8,923 bases of DNA. Source: JBGPLH01 sp041486365 [NCBI: Thermodesulfobacteriota bacterium]. GTDB lineage: Bacteria; JAUYMQ01. The notes below the pieces were generated by a model, which had not been told where the DNA came from, ran no database searches, and was given only the letters and a program-made list of their open reading frames with translations. A program made the position numbers and the translations under genes. Below are positions 1 to 5,978 of the stretch, in pieces (position 1 is the stretch's first letter; each line of letters opens with the position of its first letter). The stretch spans positions 1-8,923 of the forward strand of contig JBGPLH010000116.1 of NCBI GenBank assembly GCA_041486365.1, in the 5' to 3' direction.

Positions 1-1
1 A

Positions 2-574
2 GTCATGGCCGCCGTGGTGATCCTCTCGATCGCGCTCGTCTCGCTCCTGAATGCGAACAACCAGAGCGTCCTCCTCAAGGGGCGGGCGCAGAACGTGACG
101 ACGGCCACGCTGCTCGCCCGCGAGAAGCTCTCGGAGATCATGATCGATCCGAGCAGCCTGGAGGAGAGCCAGAAGGGCGACTTCGGCGATCGCTTCCCGT
201 ACTGGCGCTGGGAAGTGACGGCCGAGGACGAGGACGTTCCCTTCGACTTCGGAGGCTTCTCGTCCGATCAGGAACGCCGCAGCCAGGGAGGCGCGGGCGG
301 GGCCTCCGCGGGCGCGAAGCGCGCGGATACGACCGGCGCGAAGGAAGAGCAACCGGGGACGAGGAAGATCACGCTGACGATCTCCTGGCCCGAGGGAACG
401 AAGGATACTTCCTTCACGCTCACCGAATACGTGGCGCGCCTCGTGGCGCTCTCGTCCCCGACCGGGGCCGGCGACACACCCGGGGGAAACACCGGCTCGC
501 TCTCCTCCCCGGCCACGAGCGAGAAGAAGGCGCTCCCGACCGCGACCCCGGCGCCGTCCAGCGGGTCGCGATGA
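2..574 (+). CDS. gspI: Type II secretion minor pseudopilin GspI (5' partial)
   Basis: Minor pseudopilin of the T2SS, part of the GspI-J-K complex that caps and primes the periplasmic pseudopilus. The frame is open to the window edge and the first codons read VMAAVVILSIAL, which continues a prepilin motif (GFTLxEVM...). The ATG at 5 is therefore internal and the leader plus cleavage site lie upstream of the window. The hydrophobic N-helix is followed by the GspI-like stretch LLNANNQS...TTATLLAREKLSEI. A beta-rich globular part follows (PYWRWEV; KITLTISWPEG; TEYVARLVAL). Odd points: a Gly/Ala/Lys-rich low-complexity insert at about visible residues 84-120, and a Pro/Ser/Thr-rich tail over the last 40 residues. 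These make it about 190 aa plus the missing N-terminus, where GspI is usually about 120-130 aa. The stop overlaps the gspJ start (ATGA), so translation is probably coupled. GspI identity is supported by position before gspJ and by the N-terminal pattern. Confidence 0.88.
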   Translation, partial: VMAAVVILSIALVSLLNANNQSVLLKGRAQNVTTATLLAREKLSEIMIDPSSLEESQKGDFGDRFPYWRWEVTAEDEDVPFDFGGFSSDQERRSQGGAGGASAGAKRADTTGAKEEQPGTRKITLTISWPEGTKDTSFTLTEYVARLVALSSPTGAGDTPGGNTGSLSSPATSEKKALPTATPAPSSGSR

Positions 575-1416
575 AGCGGAACGGATTCACGTTGATCGAA
601 GTGCTCGTCTCCCTGGTGATCAGCGCGATCGTCCTCGCCGCGGTATACGCGTCCTTCACGGCGGTGATGGAGACGCGCCGCCGGGTGGAGGCGGGATCGA
701 ACATCGACATGGAGGCGAGATTCGTCCTGACCCGCCTCTCGCGCGAGATCGAGAGCGCGTTCCTTGTGAAGCGGGCGCAGGACGCGCCGCCTGAGTCCCG
801 TTACACGGTCTTCTCCGGATCGCAGTCGGAGGTCGCCGGCCTCCCGGGGGACCGGGTCTCGTTCAGCGCCTTTGCGCACACGAAGCGCGGCGTGGACGCG
901 AAGGAGTCGGATCAGGCGGTCATCGAATACACGACGGAGGAAAACGAGCCCGGCCCGGAGGACCTCGGCGGAGCCGGTGCCGCCCGGGGACAGGATGACG
1001 GCGTGCCGAGCCTGGCGCTGCTGCGCCGCGAGTGGCGGCGGATCCCCTCTCCCCGGGACACGCAGCGGATGGAGCCGAAGGCGATCGCGCTGGTGGACCG
1101 CATCCGGGGTTTCCGCGTGCGCTTCCGCGACGCGGAAGGCGAGTGGTCCGAGCGCTGGGACTCCACCGAGGTCCGCACGCTCGACCTGCTGCCGACCGCC
1201 GTGGAGATCACCCTCACGCTGCGGGACGGCAGCGGACGCGACCGCGATTACGTGACGGTGGCCTCCCCGCGAATCGCCCCCTTCGAGCGCCAGACGCCCC
1301 AGGGCGCAGATCAGGGAACCGCGCTTACCACGCAAATGGGTGAGACGGCGACGGGCGACGGGACGGCGCAGAAGCCCGCGGGTAGCCCGGCCACCCGTGG
1401 CGGGGGCGGGCGATGA
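571..1416 (+). CDS. gspJ: Type II secretion minor pseudopilin GspJ
   Basis: Minor pseudopilin that packs with GspI and GspK at the pseudopilus tip in the periplasm. The start is fixed by a short basic leader MKRNG and a textbook type IV prepilin site: cleavage after Gly5, mature Phe6, Glu10 at mature position +5, then a hydrophobic helix to about residue 30. GspJ family signs are the conserved segment after the helix (METRRRVEAG...ARFVLTRLSREIES, residues 33-62) and the C-terminal half with LVDRIRGFRVRF (174-185) and LPTAVEITLTL (207-217), the usual closing strands. At 281 aa it is longer than typical GspJ (about 200 aa). The excess is an acidic/Gly linker near 122-145 and a Gln/Gly/Thr-rich tail after about residue 240. 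It overlaps gspI and gspK by 4 nt (ATGA) on both sides, as expected inside one operon. Confidence 0.93.
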   Translation: MKRNGFTLIEVLVSLVISAIVLAAVYASFTAVMETRRRVEAGSNIDMEARFVLTRLSREIESAFLVKRAQDAPPESRYTVFSGSQSEVAGLPGDRVSFSAFAHTKRGVDAKESDQAVIEYTTEENEPGPEDLGGAGAARGQDDGVPSLALLRREWRRIPSPRDTQRMEPKAIALVDRIRGFRVRFRDAEGEWSERWDSTEVRTLDLLPTAVEITLTLRDGSGRDRDYVTVASPRIAPFERQTPQGADQGTALTTQMGETATGDGTAQKPAGSPATRGGGGR

Positions 1417-2549
1417 GGTTCCGCGACGAGGGCGGCGTGGCGCTGCTCATGGTGCTCCTGGTCATCTCGCTGCTCACGGCGGTGGTCGTCGACTTCAGCT
1501 TCCAGACCCGTCTGGACGCGCGGATCGCCGCGAACGTGCGGGATGATCTCCGGGCGGAGACGATCGCGCGCTCGGGCTTCCAGATGGCGCTCGCCGTGCT
1601 GAACAAGGACGCCCTGTCGGACAAGCCGAGCACCCCCGCGGCGACGAACGAGGGCGCGGTGAGCGAGCTGCTCAACCAGGCGCGCCGCCAGGCGTCCCAG
1701 GCACAGCAGGGAGAGGGAAAGGCGCAGGCAAACGCGGGCGTCGATTCGCTCATGGATCCCTGGGCCCGGATGGACTATCTGCGCCTTCCGCTCGGGCGGG
1801 GGGAGTCGCTTGACGTGCGGGTGACCGATCTCGCCGGCCTGATCGATCTGAACGCGATCATCACGGTGAACCAGGCGGGCCAGCCGTCGCTCAACCAGCC
1901 GGTTTTCGACGAGCTCGTGATGCTGATCACCGCCGCGCGCGAGGCGCAGCATCTGGGGAAGGAGGACACCGGCGGGGAGGAGATGAGCCCGGAGGAGATC
2001 GCCTACGCGATCGCCGACTGGGTCGATCCGGACGAGATCCGGATCGCCGACGGCGGCTTCGAGGACGAATCCTACAACAGCCTCCCCGAGCCTTACTCCT
2101 CCAAGAACGGCCCTTTCGACTCGGTCGCGGAAGTCCAGCTCGTGGCCGGCGTGGACGACAGGCTCTACGAGGCGATCCGGAAGTACCTGACGGTGTATCC
2201 CTGGACCGGCGGAGGGGCGATCAACCCGAACACGGCGCCGGCCGGCGTGCTCGCCTCGATCCGGGTGCGGGAGAACGCCGCGATCGAGGCGCCGGAGCCC
2301 CTCACCCAGGACCGGGTCCAGGCCATCCTCGACGCGCGGGAGAAGGGGACCGTCCTGGGCAGCGACCAGGACCTGAAGGAGCTGCTCGATCTCGATGCGG
2401 CGGCGGTTTTCAGCCCGTCGCTGGTCTACGGGGGCAACACCTTCCAGGTGGACGCATCCGCCACCGTGAATGGAACGCTTTGCCGCCTGCACGCCGTGGT
2501 GGACCGCGGCGGGGACAAGCCGACGATTCTCTACTGGCGGATCGACTGA
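1413..2549 (+). CDS. gspK: Type II secretion minor pseudopilin GspK
   Basis: Largest minor pseudopilin, placed at the tip of the pseudopilus. Residues 1-28 (MRFRDEGG, then VALLMVLLVISLLTAVVV) form a prepilin-type leader and helix. The processing site is probably after Gly8, and as usual for GspK the Glu normally found at mature position +5 is absent. After a Gln/Ala-rich linker (about 85-108) comes the GspK body: VTDLAGLIDLNA (137-148), IAYAIADWVDPDE (196-208), the metal-site-like GGFEDESYNSL (214-224), FDSVAEVQLVAGVDDRLYEAIRKYLTVYP (235-263) and INPNTAPAGVLASI (270-283). This helix-hairpin-helix-like order is characteristic of the family. Length 378 aa is normal. The start overlaps the gspJ stop by 4 nt. 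The next gene, gspL, begins 67 nt downstream, the widest gap in this operon segment. Confidence 0.95.
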   Translation: MRFRDEGGVALLMVLLVISLLTAVVVDFSFQTRLDARIAANVRDDLRAETIARSGFQMALAVLNKDALSDKPSTPAATNEGAVSELLNQARRQASQAQQGEGKAQANAGVDSLMDPWARMDYLRLPLGRGESLDVRVTDLAGLIDLNAIITVNQAGQPSLNQPVFDELVMLITAAREAQHLGKEDTGGEEMSPEEIAYAIADWVDPDEIRIADGGFEDESYNSLPEPYSSKNGPFDSVAEVQLVAGVDDRLYEAIRKYLTVYPWTGGGAINPNTAPAGVLASIRVRENAAIEAPEPLTQDRVQAILDAREKGTVLGSDQDLKELLDLDAAAVFSPSLVYGGNTFQVDASATVNGTLCRLHAVVDRGGDKPTILYWRID

Positions 2550-2556
2550 AAGAACC

Positions 2557-2565
2557 TGATAAGAT
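2557..2565 (+). promoter_or_regulatory. Possible extended -10 element between gspK and gspL
   Basis: TGATAAGAT just after the gspK stop fits an extended -10 (TGn-TAnnnT, four of six in the hexamer). It lies in the only sizeable gap of the gsp cluster and about 45 nt upstream of the gspL start region. I see no good -35 at the right distance, so this is a weak candidate for an internal promoter and may be chance. Confidence 0.2.
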
Positions 2566-2616
2566 GGCGCCGGTCTCCCGCGGGGGCGGGGGCCGATCGT
2601 CCACAGGGAGACTCTC

Positions 2617-4227
2617 TTGTACGGTCAAGTGCTCGGACTGGACATCGGTAGCTGGAGCTTGAAGGGCGTCGTGGCGCGCGGCGGACTCGGCCGATTCGAA
2701 ATCCTTCGCTACACGGGTGAGGTCCTCCGCGAGGAAGGCGCCTCGGAGATCGGCGATCCGGCGGCCGCCCTCTCCCACGCCCTGTCCCTCTTCCGCGACA
2801 TCCACCGCCTGGCCGGGATGGATCCGATCTGCACCCTGCCGGGTCCCATGACCTCCACCCGCCGGCTCTCCCTCCCCTTCTCCGATCCGAAGAAGATCCG
2901 CCAGACGGTCCCCTTCGAGGTGGAGTCGCAGGTTCCCTTCGGGATCGACGAGATCGTGCTCGACTACCAGGTACTCGAGACGGCGTCCGAGGGGGCCGAC
3001 GTGCTGGTGGGCCTGGCCCGGCGCGAGCTCATCGCGCGGCACCTCCGGCTGCTCGAGGACGCGGGCCTCGATCCCCGGATCCTCGAGCTGGACGCGCCCT
3101 CGCTCGCGAACCTGGCCCCCTTCATCGAGAACGCAGACGGCTTCGCGTTCCTCGCCGACGTGGGCCACGCGAAGACCGCGCTGTGCGCCCTCAGCGGACG
3201 CAAGCTTCACTCGGCGCGCACGCTGCCCTTGGGGGGCCTCGCGCTCACGCTTGCGCTCGCCGACGACCTGCGCGTCGAGCGCGGGGAAGCCGAGCGGCGA
3301 AAGCACGAAGCGGGGCTCGATCTGCTTCACCCTTCGCACCCGGCCTTCGCCCGCGCGCTGGACCGGTTCGTCCGCGAGATCGACCGCACCTTCACCGCGC
3401 CCGAGAACGCCCGCATCGGGCGCCCCGACCGCATCGTCCTGTTCGGCGGGAGCGCGCGCATGCGGGGGCTCTCGGAATTACTGCAGGAGCGGCTCGGCAT
3501 CCCGGTGGAGGCGCCCGTCTTCCGCGCCGATGAGCGTTTCGCCTGGCGCCCGAACGCGGAGGAGGCGCTCGTGGGGGCCGCCGCGCTCGCCCTGGCGCTT
3601 CGCGGCGTCCTGCGTCCGCCGCTGTCTCGCCTCAACCTCCGCCAGGAGGAGTTCGCCTACAGGCGTGATTTCACCGTGCTGCGCCGCCGGTTCCTGCCGA
3701 CCGTCTCGATCGCGGGGGCGCTGCTCCTCCTGGTCCTGGTGAACATCGGCGTGATCATGGTGCAGGACCGGCGGCAGATAGCGAAGCTCGACGCGCAGAT
3801 GGCGGAGATTTTCCGCCAGACGCAGCCGGGCGTGACCCGGATCGTGGACCCCCTCTCGCAGATGCGCTCCGGTGTCTCGGAGATGCAGCGTCGCGCGCAG
3901 GCGCTGGGGATTTACGGCGCAAACGTCACGGCGCTGGGCGTGCTGCGGGAGATTTCCAGCCGGGTGCCAACGGGGGTTGACGTCACGATCACGGATCTCT
4001 CGATCGACGAGGCCCGCATCCGCGTGCACGGCAGCACGCCGAGCTACGAGCTGGTAGACCGGCTGAAGTCGGATCTCCAGCAGGTCTCCTTCTTCCGCGA
4101 AGTGAACGTGGCCGACGTGAAGACGGATCGCGACGGAGGGAAGAGTTTCAATCTCACGATCACGATGGGGACGCCGGGCGCCCCCGTCGCGCCCGCGGGC
4201 ACGGCCCCGCGGCGCCGGGGGGCGTGA
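2617..4227 (+). CDS. gspL: Type II secretion inner-membrane protein GspL (PilM-like + PilN-like)
   Basis: Inner-membrane platform protein that links the cytoplasmic secretion ATPase GspE to GspM and the pseudopilus. Start is TTG at 2617, with GGGAG at 2606-2610 six nt upstream; it puts the first actin-fold strand right at the N-terminus. Residues 1-330 are an actin/PilM-like domain: phosphate-1 motif GLDIGSWSLKGV (7-18), VPFEVESQVPFGIDEIVLDYQVL (98-120, very PilM-like), phosphate-2-like DVGHAKTAL (181-189) and adenosine motif LFGGSARMRGL (275-285). A linker LSRLNLRQEEFAYRR (336-350) precedes one transmembrane helix (about 359-382). Then come a coiled segment and a periplasmic ferredoxin-like GspL-C/PilN-like domain (about 440-518). 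Length 536 aa is a little longer than common GspL. gspM follows after 1 nt. By sequence alone it could be called a PilM-PilN fusion, but its position between gspK and gspM makes GspL the better name. Confidence 0.93.
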   Translation: MYGQVLGLDIGSWSLKGVVARGGLGRFEILRYTGEVLREEGASEIGDPAAALSHALSLFRDIHRLAGMDPICTLPGPMTSTRRLSLPFSDPKKIRQTVPFEVESQVPFGIDEIVLDYQVLETASEGADVLVGLARRELIARHLRLLEDAGLDPRILELDAPSLANLAPFIENADGFAFLADVGHAKTALCALSGRKLHSARTLPLGGLALTLALADDLRVERGEAERRKHEAGLDLLHPSHPAFARALDRFVREIDRTFTAPENARIGRPDRIVLFGGSARMRGLSELLQERLGIPVEAPVFRADERFAWRPNAEEALVGAAALALALRGVLRPPLSRLNLRQEEFAYRRDFTVLRRRFLPTVSIAGALLLLVLVNIGVIMVQDRRQIAKLDAQMAEIFRQTQPGVTRIVDPLSQMRSGVSEMQRRAQALGIYGANVTALGVLREISSRVPTGVDVTITDLSIDEARIRVHGSTPSYELVDRLKSDLQQVSFFREVNVADVKTDRDGGKSFNLTITMGTPGAPVAPAGTAPRRRGA

Positions 4228-4228
4228 C

Positions 4229-4876
4229 GTGGCGATCAAGCGGGCGGCGGAGGTGCTTGAACAGGTCCGGGGGGCGCAGGCGAAGGCGGCCGAGTTCCTC
4301 GACAAGCGCACGCCGCGCGAGCGGCAGATGCTCGCGCTCATGGCCGTCGCGGTCGGTCTGTGGCTGCTCTACTGGCTCGTGCAGGGGCTGATCCTGGCTC
4401 CGATGGAGGGTGCGAAGCGCACGATCGCGGCCAGGGAGGTGGCGCTGCGGCAGATGCGGATCCTCCAGTCCGACTACCGGCGCGTGCAGGGGCAGGTCTC
4501 GCTCCTGGAGTCGCAGATCCGCTCCGGCCAGCAGGGCAACGTGCTCTCGATGCTCGAGGAGATGGCCAACGAGGTCCAGATCAAGGACAAGATCACCTCG
4601 ATGGACCCGCGCAGCACGCCGCCCAACGACGTCTATCGCGAGAGCGTGATCGAGGTGCGACTCCAGCAGGTGAACCTGAAGCAGCTCGTCGACTACCTGT
4701 TCAAGATCGAGAACTCGGGCTCGTTCCTGAAGATCAAGCGCCTGCGACTGAAGACGCGCTCCGACGACCCGGGCCACCTCGACGTGACCTTCCGCGTCTC
4801 GAGCTTCGAGCCGATCAACCCCGCGCCCGCGGGGGCCCCGGGCGCGCCCCGCCCGCCCGTGGAGGCGGCGCGCTGA
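4229..4876 (+). CDS. gspM: Type II secretion inner-membrane protein GspM
   Basis: Bitopic inner-membrane protein that dimerises with GspL in the T2SS assembly platform. GTG start at 4229, one nt after the gspL stop, with a G-rich tract in the end of gspL serving as ribosome site. Residues 1-30 are cytoplasmic and basic, containing the motif KRTPRERQML (26-35) that precedes the membrane helix in this family. Residues about 35-55 form the transmembrane helix (LMAVAVGLWLLYWLVQGLIL). Residues 60-98 look like a periplasmic coiled coil, and 104-195 a ferredoxin-like alpha/beta domain (VIEVRLQQVNLKQLVDYLFKI at 140-160; DVTFRVSSF at 185-193). A short Pro/Ala-rich tail follows. Length 215 aa is somewhat longer than the usual 160-180 aa. 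It is the last gsp gene on this strand here. The next gene converges on it with only 13 nt between stop codons. Confidence 0.9.
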   Translation: MAIKRAAEVLEQVRGAQAKAAEFLDKRTPRERQMLALMAVAVGLWLLYWLVQGLILAPMEGAKRTIAAREVALRQMRILQSDYRRVQGQVSLLESQIRSGQQGNVLSMLEEMANEVQIKDKITSMDPRSTPPNDVYRESVIEVRLQQVNLKQLVDYLFKIENSGSFLKIKRLRLKTRSDDPGHLDVTFRVSSFEPINPAPAGAPGAPRPPVEAAR

Positions 4877-4889
4877 CGGCGGCGAAGAT

Positions 4890-5195
4890 CTAGACGAAGC
4901 CCCGGGACCTTCCCCACCGGAGGATCAGCAGCATCACGCCCGTCTCGTACAACTCCTCGGCGAGGAAGAAGACGCCGAACCAGAAGAAACCTTCCGAATC
5001 AGTCAACCGCCCGATCGCGATAGACGAGAAGGCCGCCGAGACGATGAACGCCCGGATGCCCCGGACCAGGACCAGGGGCGCTCCGTCCCCCTCGGGCCGT
5101 CGCAGCACTCCGTAGATCCGGGGAATGCCGTACGCCGCAGCGAGAACGGCAAGAACGCCGAGCATGCAGACCAGAAGCTCCTCGCGGATCCCCAT
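4890..5195 (-). CDS. Small integral membrane protein, function unknown
   Basis: Predicted 101-aa inner-membrane protein that I do not recognise. The start at 5195 (MGIREELLV) is preferred because GAGGGAG sits five nt upstream. An in-frame ATG 18 codons further upstream would add a Ser/Arg-rich N-terminus without a membrane segment. Three hydrophobic stretches are visible: about 7-25 (LLVCMLGVLAVLAAAYGI), 41-62 (LVLVRGIRAFIVSAAFSSIAIG) and 69-93 (GFFWFGVFFLAEELYETGVMLLILR). Short charged loops (RRPEGDG; RLTDSE) lie between them. The paired Glu in FLAEELYETG lies within or beside the third segment and may be functional. It converges with gspM, with stops 13 nt apart, and diverges from the next membrane-protein gene. 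A role in secretion cannot be inferred from this position. Confidence 0.68.
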   Translation of the reverse strand: MGIREELLVCMLGVLAVLAAAYGIPRIYGVLRRPEGDGAPLVLVRGIRAFIVSAAFSSIAIGRLTDSEGFFWFGVFFLAEELYETGVMLLILRWGRSRGFV

Positions 5196-5220
5196 GCGGC
5201 TCCCTCTTCCCCTCGATAAA

Positions 5221-5249
5221 AAACTAGGCTCCAGGGCGGGGGCCGGCAA
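5221..5249 (-). promoter_or_regulatory. Possible promoter of the 101-aa membrane protein gene
   Basis: Reading the minus strand, TTGCCG (5249-5244), a 17-nt spacer and TAGTTT (5226-5221) give a plausible but poor sigma-70-type promoter. It would place the transcript start about 20 nt before the ATG at 5195. An A-tract (5219-5223 on the plus strand) overlaps it, locally A+T-rich in an otherwise G+C-rich intergenic region. Each hexamer matches consensus at only about three positions. Confidence 0.25.
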
Positions 5250-5322
5250 GGGTCGCGAACACCTTGCGTCCGATTCCAGGGATGGGTCAGTATCCGCCCG
5301 GGGGCCCGAGGGAGGTCAGGTC

Positions 5323-5826
5323 ATGGAATTCCTGAGTCGCCTGCAACTTTACTTTCGCGGCGAGAAGACCGAGAGCGCCGTCCTGCTGGTGGTCTCCCTC
5401 GGGCTTCTCGCCGGCGCCATCCTTCTCGCGTTCTGGGTGCGACAGCCGTTCACCCGGGGTCTCGGCGCGGTGCTGCTTCTCGCCGGGCTGATCGGCGTCA
5501 CGGTCGCGGGGACCGTCTTCTTCCGGACGGACGCCCAGGTTGCGCAATTGAGGGCCCTCCATGAATCGAGCCGGGCCGACTTCGCGCAGATCGAGGCCCG
5601 CCGGATGGACAAGGTGGTCGCGAGCTTCCGCTTCTACCGGTTCATGTACATCCTGGCGGGCGTCGCGGGCGTGTTGCTCGTCTCGCTCACGGCCCGTCCC
5701 GCCCTGCACGGCGCCGCGGTCGGCCTGTTCCTCTTCGCGGCCATGGGGTTCACGATCGACCACTACGCGGAGGAGCGCGCCAGGTGGTACGCGGCGGAAG
5801 TCCACGCCCAGGGGGCTCCAGACTAG
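5323..5826 (+). CDS. Four-helix integral membrane protein, function unknown
   Basis: Predicted 167-aa inner-membrane protein that I cannot assign to a named family. The start at 5323 (MEFLSRLQLY) is chosen because GGGAGG lies about 8 nt upstream. The same frame is open further 5', but it runs across the divergent promoter region and encodes nothing membrane-like. Two hydrophobic hairpins are seen: helices at about 18-38 and 45-66, then a charged 35-40 residue segment (RTDAQVAQLRALHESSRADFAQIEARRMDKVVASF, probably helical), then helices at about 106-123 and 127-146. The end is acidic-amphipathic (DHYAEERARWYAAEVHAQ). The 2+2 layout with a central amphipathic helix suggests a small membrane scaffold or accessory protein, which is inference only. 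It is divergent from the 101-aa membrane protein, with 127 nt between the starts. Confidence 0.75.
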   Translation: MEFLSRLQLYFRGEKTESAVLLVVSLGLLAGAILLAFWVRQPFTRGLGAVLLLAGLIGVTVAGTVFFRTDAQVAQLRALHESSRADFAQIEARRMDKVVASFRFYRFMYILAGVAGVLLVSLTARPALHGAAVGLFLFAAMGFTIDHYAEERARWYAAEVHAQGAPD

Positions 5827-5900
5827 ACGTTCTCCGCTACGGCGATCCGGGCCTTGCGCCCATGGAAGCAGACCCGGCGCGCGGGGCGACGTCGCGGCGG

Positions 5901-5936
5901 GAAAAAGAAAGGGCCTGGAGATCCCTCTCCAGGCCC
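5901..5936 (-). terminator. Intrinsic terminator downstream of the transsulfuration gene
   Basis: A perfect 11-bp stem GGGCCTGGAGA / TCTCCAGGCCC (5911-5921 with 5926-5936) with a 4-nt loop. On the minus strand it is followed at once by TTTCTTTTT (5910-5902), the classical layout of a Rho-independent terminator. It lies 42 nt past the stop codon at 5979. On the plus strand the stem is followed by CGTTCC, so it should act for the minus-strand transcript only. The upstream plus-strand membrane gene shows no intrinsic terminator of its own in 5827-5900. Confidence 0.88.
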
Positions 5937-5978
5937 CGTTCCAATATGTAGGTCCGCGTGGGCCCTCGCCCTCGCGGA

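Noticed and set aside
1311-2492. 393-codon minus-strand open frame opposite gspK
   Set aside because: Runs opposite a gene with clear GspK motifs. The translation is Arg/His/Val-rich low-information sequence typical of GC-rich antisense.
5264-5293. TTGCGT ... CAGTAT as promoter for the 167-aa membrane protein
   Set aside because: 18-nt spacer and only about half of the consensus positions; not better than chance in this region.
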